Source of the DNA: JBEATZ01 sp041178545
Lineage (GTDB): Bacteria; Planctomycetota; UBA1135; UBA2386
DNA: 5,844 bases
Assembly: GCA_041178545.1 (NCBI GenBank)
Contig: JBEGVB010000020.1
Coordinates: forward strand, 1 to 5,844
Reading direction: 5' to 3'
The stretch's first letter is position 1. Every line of letters begins with the position of its first letter. Positions 1 to 5,844 of this stretch are shown in pieces. The position numbers and the translations under genes were made by a program. A model generated the notes under the pieces. The model was not told where the DNA came from and made no database searches. It worked only from the letters and a program-made list of their open reading frames with translations.

Positions 1-1
1 C

Positions 2-73
2 CTGCTGCCCGAGCAGGCCCTCGAGGGGGGCCTCACCACGTCCGAATCACCGGCAGTGCCGCATCCGCAGTGA
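2..73 (+). CDS. C-terminal end of an unidentified upstream gene (partial)
   Basis: An open frame enters from the left edge and stops at a TGA at 71-73, giving 23 residues (LLPEQALEGGLTTSESPAVPHPQ in two blocks: LLPEQALEGGLT, then TSESPAVPHPQ). The first 14 codons all end in G or C and most of the rest do, which matches the codon bias of the genes here. A strong GC hairpin follows three bases after the stop, as expected at the end of a gene. The Ser/Pro-rich tail has no recognisable domain, so no function can be given. The frame is too short to exclude chance, because GC-rich DNA leaves many frames open. If real, this gene lies in the same direction as folE, with 58 bases between stop and start. 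Confidence 0.33.
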   Translation: MLPEQALEGGLTTSESPAVPHPQ

Positions 74-76
74 GGT

Positions 77-93
77 CCCGGGCGGAGCCCGGG
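77..93 (+). terminator. GC hairpin between upstream stop and folE
   Basis: CCCGGGC (77-83) and GCCCGGG (87-93) form a perfect 7-bp stem with a three-base GGA loop, starting three bases after the probable upstream stop at 71-73. The following sequence (TATCCTTGTC) has no T run, so this is not a canonical intrinsic terminator. It could weaken read-through, protect a 3' end, or be part of the folE leader. It lies 38 bases before the folE ATG, leaving little room for a separate folE promoter downstream of it. Confidence 0.35.
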
Positions 94-131
94 TATCCTT
101 GTCTCCTCACGCCAAGGCGCGAGACCGTCCC

Positions 132-710
132 ATGGATCCCATCTCCCACCCCAACACCCCGTTCCAGGACGCCGTCCGCACCATGCTGGGCACCGTGGAC
201 CCAGACCCCACCCGCGAGGGGCTGCGCGACACCCCGCGGCGCGTCGAGAAGGCCTTCCAGTTCTACACCCACGGGCACTCCCTCGACCCGCGCAAGGTCA
301 TCGGCGACGCGCTGTTCGAGAGCGAGACGGACGAGATGGTGCTGGTGAAGGACATCGAGCTCTACTCGATGTGCGAGCACCACCTCGCGCCCTTCTTCGG
401 CAAGGCCCACGTCGCCTACCTTCCCAGGGGGAAGATCGTCGGCCTGTCCAAGATCGCGCGGGTGCTGGACGTCTTCGCCCGCCGCCTGCAGGTCCAGGAG
501 CGCCTGACCCAGCAGGTGGCCCACGCGCTGCAGGAAGTCCTCCAGCCCCACGGCGTGGGGGTGATCGTGGAGGCGAGCCACCTGTGCATGATGATGCGCG
601 GCGTCCAGAAGCAGAACAGCTACACGGTGACCTCGTGCCTGCTGGGGACCTTCCGCAGTGACGAGCGGACCCGGGCCGAGTTCCTCGCGCTTGCCCGTCC
701 GAGCCGCTGA
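132..710 (+). CDS. folE: GTP cyclohydrolase I (FolE, type IA)
   Basis: This cytosolic enzyme converts GTP to 7,8-dihydroneopterin triphosphate plus formate, the first step of tetrahydrofolate synthesis and also an entry to other pterins and 7-deazaguanines. From the ATG at 132 the protein has 192 residues, normal for the family. The N-terminal helical part includes the TREGLRDTPRRV stretch (about 27-38). The catalytic core follows, with SMCEHHLAPFFGKAHVAYLP (79-98), GLSKIARV (104-111), RLQVQERLT (118-126) and ASHLCMMMRG (148-157). Cys81, His84 and Cys152 match the family's zinc ligands, and Glu82, His83 and His150 match active-site positions, so the enzyme should be active and zinc-dependent. 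The frame is open further upstream, with a TTG at 99 that would add 11 residues. The ATG is preferred because the conserved protein begins just after it, although its ribosome-binding site is weak (GAGA at 121-124). No THF riboswitch or clear promoter is visible upstream. Confidence 0.97.
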   Translation: MDPISHPNTPFQDAVRTMLGTVDPDPTREGLRDTPRRVEKAFQFYTHGHSLDPRKVIGDALFESETDEMVLVKDIELYSMCEHHLAPFFGKAHVAYLPRGKIVGLSKIARVLDVFARRLQVQERLTQQVAHALQEVLQPHGVGVIVEASHLCMMMRGVQKQNSYTVTSCLLGTFRSDERTRAEFLALARPSR

Positions 711-796
711 GCGGCACGGGACTCCTAGCCGCCCCGCCGGCCCACCCGGACCATCCCCTCGTTCGCTCCAGTCGGCAGCAGCCCCCGTAAATGACC

Positions 797-820
797 GTGG
801 CCAGGGCAGTGCCTGGCCAC
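797..820. terminator. hairpin between convergent folE and tRNA-Met
   Basis: GTGGCCAGG (797-805) and CCTGGCCAC (812-820) form a perfect 9-bp stem around a six-base loop. On the - strand it begins three bases beyond the tRNA CCA end. On the + strand it lies 86 bases after the folE stop. This placement suits a shared 3'-end structure for the convergent genes. Neither side carries a run of U's, so efficient intrinsic termination is not assured. It may instead act as a 3' boundary for trimming of the tRNA precursor. Confidence 0.42.
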
Positions 821-823
821 AAG

Positions 824-900
824 TGGTAGCAGGAGCCGGACTTGAACCGGCGACCTACGGCTTATGAAGCCGCCGCTCTAACCAGCTGAGCTATCCTGCC
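824..900 (-). tRNA. tRNA-Met (CAT), elongator type
   Basis: The - strand from 900 to 824 folds into a complete 77-nt cloverleaf. It has acceptor arms GGCAGGA and TCCTGCT, D-arm stem GCTC/GAGC, anticodon stem GCGGC/GCCGT around loop TTCATAA, variable AGGTC, and T-arm GCCGG-TTCAAGT-CCGGC. Discriminator A and an encoded CCA follow. The anticodon is CAT. The first acceptor pair is G-U rather than the unpaired C/A of an initiator, and the anticodon stem lacks the initiator's three G-C pairs, so it is not tRNA-fMet. A CAT anticodon can also belong to tRNA-Ile2 after lysidine modification by TilS. The GGC...GCTACCA acceptor end resembles elongator Met genes, which I favour. It stands alone, convergent with folE, and has its own promoter. 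Confidence 0.95.
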
Positions 901-931
901 GTGCGCCCCTGGGGGGGCTTTGGGGGCGAGG

Positions 932-960
932 ATTCCAACAGACGGACTCGCCCCTGACAA
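932..960 (-). promoter_or_regulatory. sigma70-type promoter of the tRNA-Met gene
   Basis: Read on the - strand, TTGTCA (960-955) is a five-of-six match to the -35 consensus. TGGAAT (937-932) matches four of six -10 bases, including the first A-T pair position and the terminal AAT. The spacer is exactly 17 bases. Transcription would begin near 924-927, giving a leader of about 25 bases before the mature tRNA end at 900. The bases just after the -10 box are C/G-rich, as is common at stable-RNA promoters under ppGpp (stringent) control; that regulation is inferred. An 8-bp dyad (923-930 with 947-954) spans the promoter. Confidence 0.6.
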
Positions 961-1090
961 GGATCTTCTGGCCAGTCTCCGTGGGCGCGGGCGTGGGCAG
1001 GCGGCCTCCCGGGACCTTCTGTGAAACTGTCCGGGGCATGCCCGCTAAGGACTGCATGCGGGTTGCATGGACCCGCGAACGAGACGAGGT

Positions 1091-1181
1091 GGGCTCCCTG
1101 GCTGGGTCCTTTCCGAGACTCTCTGCTCCTCCTGACGATCCTTCCGAACCGAGAGACATCCCAGCCAGGGGGCCTTTTTTT
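1091..1181 (+). terminator. long-stem intrinsic terminator, possible 3' end of a small RNA
   Basis: Positions 1091-1106 pair continuously with 1160-1175: 16 base pairs, of which two are G-U (1095 with 1171, and 1091 with 1175). Seven T's follow at 1175-1181. A GC-rich stem plus U tract is the signature of an intrinsic terminator, and the T run occurs only on the + strand side. The 53-base loop is unusually long for a plain terminator. It can form an inner stem, TCTCT (1120-1124) with AGAGA (1152-1156). The loop also holds three pyrimidine tracts, at 1107-1114, 1126-1133 and 1138-1145. The nearest + strand gene is folE, whose stop is 380 bases upstream and beyond an antisense tRNA, so the terminator more likely ends an unannotated RNA. 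It could alternatively be a downstream boundary of convergent transcription. Confidence 0.6.
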
Positions 1182-1246
1182 CCGGCCCTCCGCACCGGTG
1201 CCTGCGACGACCCCTCTCGACCGCTGCGCTCGCCCCGGCCGACCCG

Positions 1247-4200
1247 TCAGGTTGCGGTGCGTCCGAGCGCCCGCTGGAAACTGGCCCGCAGCAGCAGCAC
1301 GTAGTCGTCGGCGAGGCTGTAGGCGATGGGGACGGCCACGGCCGTGAAGATGGTGCTGAAGGCAAGGCCGAAGGCCACCGCCACGGAGAGGCCGACGTAG
1401 CTGAGCCCCTCGTCGCGCTCCCCGAACAGCACCATCGGCATCAGGCCCACGAACGTGGTCGATGCCGTCATGAACACCGGGCGCATGCGCACTGCGACGC
1501 CTTCGCGGATCGCGTCCTCGCGGCTCCATCCCTCGGCGCGGAGCCGCACGATGTGGTCGAGCAGCACGATGCCGTTGTTGACCACCACGCCGCCGAGCAG
1601 CAGCAGCCCGATCACGGCCATCGGGTCGATCGTGCCGAGCACGAGGACGAGTGCCCAGAGTGCGCCCCAGATGGCGAGCGGCACGGTGACGAGGATGGCG
1701 AGCGGCTGGATCACCGACTCGAACAGGATCGCCATGAGGAGCATGATCAGGACGATGCTCAACAGCACGGCCCACAGCAGCTCGGTCATCTGCGCCTGCG
1801 ACTCGCGTTGCACGCTCTCCTCCGACCAGCTGTAGCCCTGCGCGAGCCCGAAGTCCTCCATGGTGCGCGAGAGCACGGTGCTCATGGCACGCGAGGTGAC
1901 CCCCTCCGCGCGCTTGCCGACCACCACGACGTTCACGCGCCCGTCGACCGACTCGATGTCGTCGAGGGTGCGGCGGTACTGGAGCGAGCCGAGGGTGGAC
2001 AGCTGTTGCTGTGCGCCGCCGCGGCCCCGCACCTGCGTCGAGCGCAACTCGACCATGTCGGGCTTGGTCCGGTCGTCGTACTGGGCGATGAGGCGCAGCT
2101 CGCGCCCGGCCTCCTCGAACTTGCCCACCTCGCGGCCCAGCAGGCCTGCCGACATGGTGGAGAGGATCGCGTCCGGGGAGATGCCGAGGTCGACCATGCG
2201 GTCGCGGTCCAGCCGGAAGAGCACCTCCTGCTGCTTGTCCAGTGCCGGGACCTCCACCGTGGCGACCTCGGGCAGAGCGCCGAGCACTTCGGAGAGTGCT
2301 GCTGCGCGCTCCATCAGGTACTCGCTGTCGCGCCCGTAGAGCCGCACCACGAAGTTGGACGCATCCGTCTCCTCGGTGCGGCTGCCGCCGCCCATGCCGC
2401 CGCGGTTGCCCTCGCTCATGCGTGTCTTGATCCCGGGCAGCGGCGGCAGGCTCGCGAGTGCGCGCTTGCGCAACTCGTCCAGTTGCTCCTGCTCAGGCTT
2501 GCCGTCGAGGTACAGCTCGAGGCGTGCGCTGGTGCGGCTGAACCGGCCGCCAATGGCCTTCAGACCCCATTCCGCCTTGTGCTGGAGTGCGTGCTGTTCG
2601 AGTGCGATGAACTGCTTCTCCGCGTCCTCCATCGAGTACCCGCGCGGGAACTGGAACTGGATCGACACGTCGCCGCGCCGCCACACGTCCATGTCCGAGC
2701 CCGCGAACTCGAGCCGCTGGAAGGCGAACCATCCGGTGGAGAGCAGTCCCACGACCGCCAGCACGGTGAGAGCGCGGTGGCGCAACCCGAAGTCGAGCAG
2801 GTGGCGGTTGACCCAGAGCACGCCGCGGAGCGGCGACCATCGCCCCATGCCGGCTTCCGCGAGCCTGCCGCCACCGCGCAGCATGCGCATGCCGGAGGGC
2901 AGCAGGACCGTCGCGAGCACGAGGCTGGCGAGGAGCGCCACGCACAACGGTCGACCAACGGCACCCGTGAGGCGCTGCACCCCGCGGTCCGAGACCACGA
3001 CCATCGAGAAGAACACGACCACGGTGGTGAGGGTGGAGACCGTGACCGCCAGTCCCACCTCGCGGGCGCCCTGGATGCATGCGTCGCGCAGCTCCATGCC
3101 CGACTCGCGCAGCCTGCGGATGTTCTCGACGACCACGACGGAGTTGTCGACGACCATGCCGATCGACAGCGTGAGGCCCGCCATGGTGCAGATGTCTAGC
3201 GAGTCGCCGGCGAAGAACATGTACGCGCCGGCCGTGAGCAACGTGAGCGGGATGGTCACCGAGATGACCGCCGTCATCGCCAGGTTGCGCAGGAACAGCC
3301 ACAGCACGGCAAGGGCGAGCAGGCCGCCCTGGACCGCGGAGCTGACGAGGTTGGCAAGCGCGTCGCGGATGAAGTCGCCCTGGTCGAAGAGGTTGCGCAC
3401 CCGGATCCCGGGCACCCGTGGGTCGGACTCCAACTCGTTTGCAGCAAGTCGCAGTGCGTCGCTGGCCGCCACCGGGTTGGCCTGTGCTGCCGCGTAGACG
3501 ACGCCCATGTAGGTGTACTGCTGGTCGTAGCGCGACAGCTCGTCGCGCACCTCGGAGTCGCGGCCCACCGTGGCCACGTCGCCCACCCGCACGCCTGGCG
3601 CGAGCGGAAGGTCGGTGATCTCCTGCGTGCTGCGGAACTTGCTCTCGACGCGGAGCAGGAAGGATCGCCTGCCCTGCTCGACGTGCAGCTCGCCAGCCGG
3701 CATCGTGAAGTTGTCCGCCTGCAGCTTGCGCATCACCTCGGCGAACTCGAGGCCGTGGGACGCCAGCTTCTCCTCGTCGAACCACACCTTGATGCGCTCG
3801 TCCCGTAGGCCCCAGACCTGCACGCGACCGACACCGTCGACCGCCTCCAGCTTGGGACGGACCACCTCGTCCACCAGCGCGTCCCAGTGCGAGTCGCGCG
3901 CCGGGGTGAGGAGCTGCACGAAGGCGAGGGGCATCGCGCTCCCGTCCTCCTTCCAGGTGAAGTAGCGATCGACGCCGCGCGGCCAGCGGAGCATGGCGCG
4001 CTGCAGACGGTCGCGGATCTCCGAGGCCGCCAGCGAGGGGTCCATGCCGGGATCGAGCTCGATGTTGAGTGAGGCACCGTCGCTCTCGGCAGACGATCGC
4101 AGCTTGCGCAGGCCGGGGATGGTGCGGACCAACTCCTCGGCGGGCTCGACCACCTTGTCGCGCACCTCCTCGGGCGACATCGCCATCGGCAGGTTGATCC

Positions 4201-4396
4201 ACACCCTCACGCTGTTGGAGCTCAGCCCCTCGGGCATGAATCGCAGCGGCAACTTCGCGAGTCCGATCGCGCCGATCACCAGGATCGCGAGCAGCGTCAT
4301 CAGGGTGAGGACAGGACGCTCAACGAACAGCCCGATGACTCCCGTGCGCACTGCGGGCGCCGAGTCGGTTGCCGTGCCTGGCGACATCCCGCTCAC
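1247..4396 (-). CDS. RND-family efflux transporter permease (second of a tandem pair)
   Basis: This inner-membrane, proton-driven RND permease would work in a tripartite pump with a periplasmic adaptor and an outer-membrane channel. It has about 1049 residues, the usual full length, with the duplicated RND layout. TM1 is at about 26-50. The first periplasmic porter region (about 50-340) carries DKVVEPAEELVRTIPGLRKL. TM2-6 span about 345-500, TM7 about 540-560, and the second periplasmic region about 565-865, with TM8-12 at about 870-1030. The TM4 motif reads GMVVDNSVVVVEN, so Asp417 of the proton relay is present while the second Asp of AcrB-type pumps is Asn418. TM10 reads VVVNNGIVLLD, with Asn at the AcrB Lys940 position, as in many HAE-2-like members. 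The chosen start is GTG at 4396, overlapping the upstream TGA as GTGA and six bases behind AGGAG. An ATG at 4387 would remove three residues. Substrate is unknown; heavy-metal (CusA-type) signatures are not apparent. Confidence 0.95.
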   Translation of the reverse strand: MSGMSPGTATDSAPAVRTGVIGLFVERPVLTLMTLLAILVIGAIGLAKLPLRFMPEGLSSNSVRVWINLPMAMSPEEVRDKVVEPAEELVRTIPGLRKLRSSAESDGASLNIELDPGMDPSLAASEIRDRLQRAMLRWPRGVDRYFTWKEDGSAMPLAFVQLLTPARDSHWDALVDEVVRPKLEAVDGVGRVQVWGLRDERIKVWFDEEKLASHGLEFAEVMRKLQADNFTMPAGELHVEQGRRSFLLRVESKFRSTQEITDLPLAPGVRVGDVATVGRDSEVRDELSRYDQQYTYMGVVYAAAQANPVAASDALRLAANELESDPRVPGIRVRNLFDQGDFIRDALANLVSSAVQGGLLALAVLWLFLRNLAMTAVISVTIPLTLLTAGAYMFFAGDSLDICTMAGLTLSIGMVVDNSVVVVENIRRLRESGMELRDACIQGAREVGLAVTVSTLTTVVVFFSMVVVSDRGVQRLTGAVGRPLCVALLASLVLATVLLPSGMRMLRGGGRLAEAGMGRWSPLRGVLWVNRHLLDFGLRHRALTVLAVVGLLSTGWFAFQRLEFAGSDMDVWRRGDVSIQFQFPRGYSMEDAEKQFIALEQHALQHKAEWGLKAIGGRFSRTSARLELYLDGKPEQEQLDELRKRALASLPPLPGIKTRMSEGNRGGMGGGSRTEETDASNFVVRLYGRDSEYLMERAAALSEVLGALPEVATVEVPALDKQQEVLFRLDRDRMVDLGISPDAILSTMSAGLLGREVGKFEEAGRELRLIAQYDDRTKPDMVELRSTQVRGRGGAQQQLSTLGSLQYRRTLDDIESVDGRVNVVVVGKRAEGVTSRAMSTVLSRTMEDFGLAQGYSWSEESVQRESQAQMTELLWAVLLSIVLIMLLMAILFESVIQPLAILVTVPLAIWGALWALVLVLGTIDPMAVIGLLLLGGVVVNNGIVLLDHIVRLRAEGWSREDAIREGVAVRMRPVFMTASTTFVGLMPMVLFGERDEGLSYVGLSVAVAFGLAFSTIFTAVAVPIAYSLADDYVLLLRASFQRALGRTAT

Positions 4397-5844
4397 GTCC
4401 GGCTCCTCATGGCCACCTTGCAGATGACCGGGACCAGCACCAGGGTGAGGAGGGTCGACGAGGTGAGGCCGCCGATCACCGTGACTGCCATGGGTGCGCG
4501 CAGCTCGAGGCCGTCGCTGGAGCCGCCGATCCACGGTACGCCCAGCAGCCACCCCGTCTGCGGCAGGAGCCCGAGCAGGGTCGTGAGGGTCGTCATCAGC
4601 ACCGGCCGCATGCGGTCCCGCGCTCCCTGCACGATGGCCTCCTGCAGCGGCATGCCCTCGCGGTGCAGCTGGTTGACCTGGTCGATCAGCACGATGGCGT
4701 TGTTGACGACGATGCCAGCCAGCACGATGGCGCCGAGCAACACGATCACGCTCACGTCGGTACCGGTGGCGAGCAGGGCGCCCACCACGCCGACCATCGC
4801 AAGTGGCACTGTCACCAGCACGATGAGCGGTTGCAGCAGGCTCTCGAACTGCGAGGCCATCACCACGTAGACGAGGAACAGGGCCAGGCCGAGCGCCAGC
4901 ACCAGGCTGCGCTGGGAGGCCTCGAGCTCCTCCTTCTGGCCGCCGATGCGGGCCTCGATGCCGCGCGGCAGCGAGAGCCCCGCGAGAGCCGCCTCGACCC
5001 GGAGTTCCGTGCGTCCCACGTCGAAGCCGAACACGTCTGCCTGCACCTCGGCACCGCGCACGTTGCCGAGGCGACGGATCTCGCTCGGCCCCTCGACGCG
5101 CTCGATGGCGGCCACCGAGCCGAGCGGGATCTCGGGGTACCCAGCAGGGTTCACGTTGAGCTGGCGCAGCCGCGTCTCGCTGTCGAGCTCCGAACGGTCG
5201 ATGCGCACGCGCATGTCGATCTTGCGTTCGCGTTCGTTGAACAGCGTGGGGACGTCGCCGAGCACCTTGGCACGAACCACTTCTGCAACGGCCTGTGCGT
5301 CGAGGTCGAGCGAGGCCAGCTGGTCGCGGTCGAGCCGCACCGTGAGCTCCGGGTTGCCGCGCTGCAGGGTGCTGCGCACGTCGCGCAACGAGGCGATGCC
5401 GGCGAGCGCCTCGTTCACCTGTTCGCAGGCGCGGCGCAGGGCCACCAGGTCGTGGCCGATCACCTCGACCACGAGGCCGCCCTGGAACTGCAGGACGGAC
5501 GTGATGGCGAAGCGGTGGGAGAGGACACCGGGCTCCTCGCCGACCAGCCTGCCGATGGCCTCGCGCACGGATTCCTCCTGCTCGGCACGGTGCTGCGCGG
5601 GGACCAGGCGGACCAGGATGCGGCCACTGTGCTTGCCTTCCTCGCTGTCGTTGAGTTCCTCGGGGTCGACGCCGCTGGCGACGAAGGTCGTGGCCACCTC
5701 GGGCAGTGCGGCGATGCGTTGCTCGAGTCGCCGCAACACCTCGTCGGTCGCCGTGACCGTGGCCGAGCGCGGCAGGAAGGCCTCGACCCAGAACTCACCC
5801 TGGTGCACCTCGGGCATCACGGTCTGGCCGAGGCTGCGCGCGCC
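4393..5844 (-). CDS. RND-family efflux transporter permease, C-terminal half (5' truncated by window edge)
   Basis: The visible 483 residues begin with LGQTVMPEVHQGEFWVEAFLP, the conserved stretch that follows TM7 in RND permeases. The frame stays open to the right edge, so the ATG and GTG near 5815-5820 are internal, not the true start. The second periplasmic porter and docking region occupies about residues 10-305 of the fragment. TM8-12 follow (about 312-333, 338-359, 363-389, 413-438, 452-476). TM10 carries AGIVVNNAIVLIDQVN and the next loop GARDRMRPVLMTTLTTLLGLLP, both classic family sequences. The TM4 proton-relay motif lies outside the window. The gene ends in a TGA that overlaps the start of the next RND gene, so the two are co-translated and probably partners in one pump. 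An adaptor (membrane fusion) gene would be expected upstream, beyond 5844. The substrate cannot be assigned. Confidence 0.95.
   Translation of the reverse strand, partial: GARSLGQTVMPEVHQGEFWVEAFLPRSATVTATDEVLRRLEQRIAALPEVATTFVASGVDPEELNDSEEGKHSGRILVRLVPAQHRAEQEESVREAIGRLVGEEPGVLSHRFAITSVLQFQGGLVVEVIGHDLVALRRACEQVNEALAGIASLRDVRSTLQRGNPELTVRLDRDQLASLDLDAQAVAEVVRAKVLGDVPTLFNERERKIDMRVRIDRSELDSETRLRQLNVNPAGYPEIPLGSVAAIERVEGPSEIRRLGNVRGAEVQADVFGFDVGRTELRVEAALAGLSLPRGIEARIGGQKEELEASQRSLVLALGLALFLVYVVMASQFESLLQPLIVLVTVPLAMVGVVGALLATGTDVSVIVLLGAIVLAGIVVNNAIVLIDQVNQLHREGMPLQEAIVQGARDRMRPVLMTTLTTLLGLLPQTGWLLGVPWIGGSSDGLELRAPMAVTVIGGLTSSTLLTLVLVPVICKVAMRSRT
4403..4407 (-). promoter_or_regulatory. ribosome-binding site of the downstream RND gene
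   Basis: AGGAG (within GAGGAG on the - strand) lies inside the last codons of the upstream RND gene. Spacing is six bases to the GTG at 4396 and fifteen to the ATG at 4387. The short spacing favours GTG as the start and creates a four-base GTGA stop-start overlap, a layout that couples translation of the second subunit to the first. Confidence 0.62.

Larger units (their letters stand above)
901..1246. other. structured intergenic region without a protein gene
   Basis: I see no supportable protein gene in these 346 bases; open frames here lack a start with a ribosome-binding site or any recognisable domain. The tRNA promoter lies at 932-960. A dyad pairs GGGGCGAG (923-930) with CTCGCCCC (947-954). 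A 7-bp stem with a one-base bulge joins 1008-1015 (1011 bulged) to 1029-1035. A GGGCATGCCC palindrome is at 1034-1043. A hairpin pairs GCGGGT (1058-1063) with ACCCGC (1071-1076). The large terminator stem occupies 1091-1175, and a GCACCGGTGC palindrome is at 1192-1201. The next gene ends at 1247 on the other strand. The density of foldable sequence on the + strand ahead of the terminator fits a small RNA gene, but no clear + strand promoter was found. Confidence 0.6.

Noticed and set aside
70..348. 92-codon + strand frame overlapping folE
   Set aside because: It is out of frame with the clearly conserved folE and rich in Arg, Pro and Ser, typical of shifted reading of GC-rich coding DNA.
33..581. 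182-codon - strand frame opposite folE
   Set aside because: It is the antisense of a conserved gene, with no domain recognisable and His/Val/Leu-rich composition expected from mirrored codon bias.
658..867. Short + strand open frame ending in AGAGLEPATYGL
   Set aside because: The C-terminal residues come from reading the antisense of the tRNA-Met T-arm and anticodon arm, a well-known false protein. The frame also overlaps the end of folE.
1091..1175. SRP (4.5S) RNA on the - strand, suggested by a CGGAAGGA-like stretch
   Set aside because: The conserved helix-8 order (UCAGG before a GGAA tetraloop, then AGCAG) is not met, and the terminal T run is on the opposite strand.
1192..1201. GCACCGGTGC palindrome near the RND 3' end
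   Set aside because: A single ten-base GC palindrome is expected by chance in such DNA. It has no flanking promoter and no second copy noticed.
891..1775. - strand frame crossing the tRNA edge, the intergenic region and the RND 3' end
   Set aside because: It runs through the tRNA promoter and the terminator stem, is out of frame with the permease, and has no recognisable domain.
1553..3199. 548-codon + strand frame opposite the RND gene
   Set aside because: It is long only because high third-position GC suppresses stops on the opposite strand. The product is a His/Arg/Glu/Ala-rich low-complexity string without any domain.
2493..4202. 569-codon - strand frame shifted relative to the RND gene
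   Set aside because: It is an Arg/Gly/Ala-rich shadow of the true permease frame, which carries continuous family motifs across the same stretch.
5815..5820. Start of the upstream RND gene at the GTG/ATG near the right edge
   Set aside because: The frame remains open to the edge, and the residues before and after it are the conserved post-TM7 stretch, so these codons are internal to a longer gene.

Overview
This is a GC-rich chromosomal window. Its coding strands are strongly biased to G or C in third codon positions, and it carries tandem RND-type inner-membrane efflux transporters. That points to a Gram-negative (double-membrane) bacterium with a high-GC genome. Nothing visible fixes the phylum; Planctomycetota, Myxococcota and high-GC proteobacteria are all compatible. 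There are no insertion sequences, integrases, CRISPR repeats or phage genes. The window reads as ordinary chromosomal housekeeping and transport DNA with one structured, unexplained intergenic region.

Layout, left to right. On the + strand, what looks like the last 23 codons of an upstream gene end at position 73, followed at once by a strong GC hairpin. Then comes folE (132-710, +), a complete GTP cyclohydrolase I with all zinc and catalytic residues. A perfect 9-bp hairpin lies between folE and a convergent elongator tRNA-Met (CAT) gene (824-900, -). That tRNA encodes its own CCA and has a recognisable sigma70-type promoter at 932-960. From 901 to 1246 there is no protein gene. This stretch holds the tRNA promoter, several hairpins, and a 16-bp stem followed by seven T's, which reads as an intrinsic terminator on the + strand. 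No + strand gene obviously ends there, so it is the best hint in the window of an unannotated small RNA.

From 1247 to the right edge, everything is on the - strand: two consecutive RND permease genes. The upstream one (4393-5844) enters from outside the window, and only its second half is visible. The downstream one (1247-4396) is complete, about 1049 residues, and its probable GTG start overlaps the upstream stop codon in a GTGA arrangement behind an AGGAG ribosome-binding site. The pair is therefore translationally coupled and may form a two-subunit (heteromeric) RND pump in the style of MdtB/MdtC. The periplasmic adaptor and outer-membrane channel would have to be encoded beyond position 5844 or elsewhere. 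The substrate cannot be told from sequence alone.
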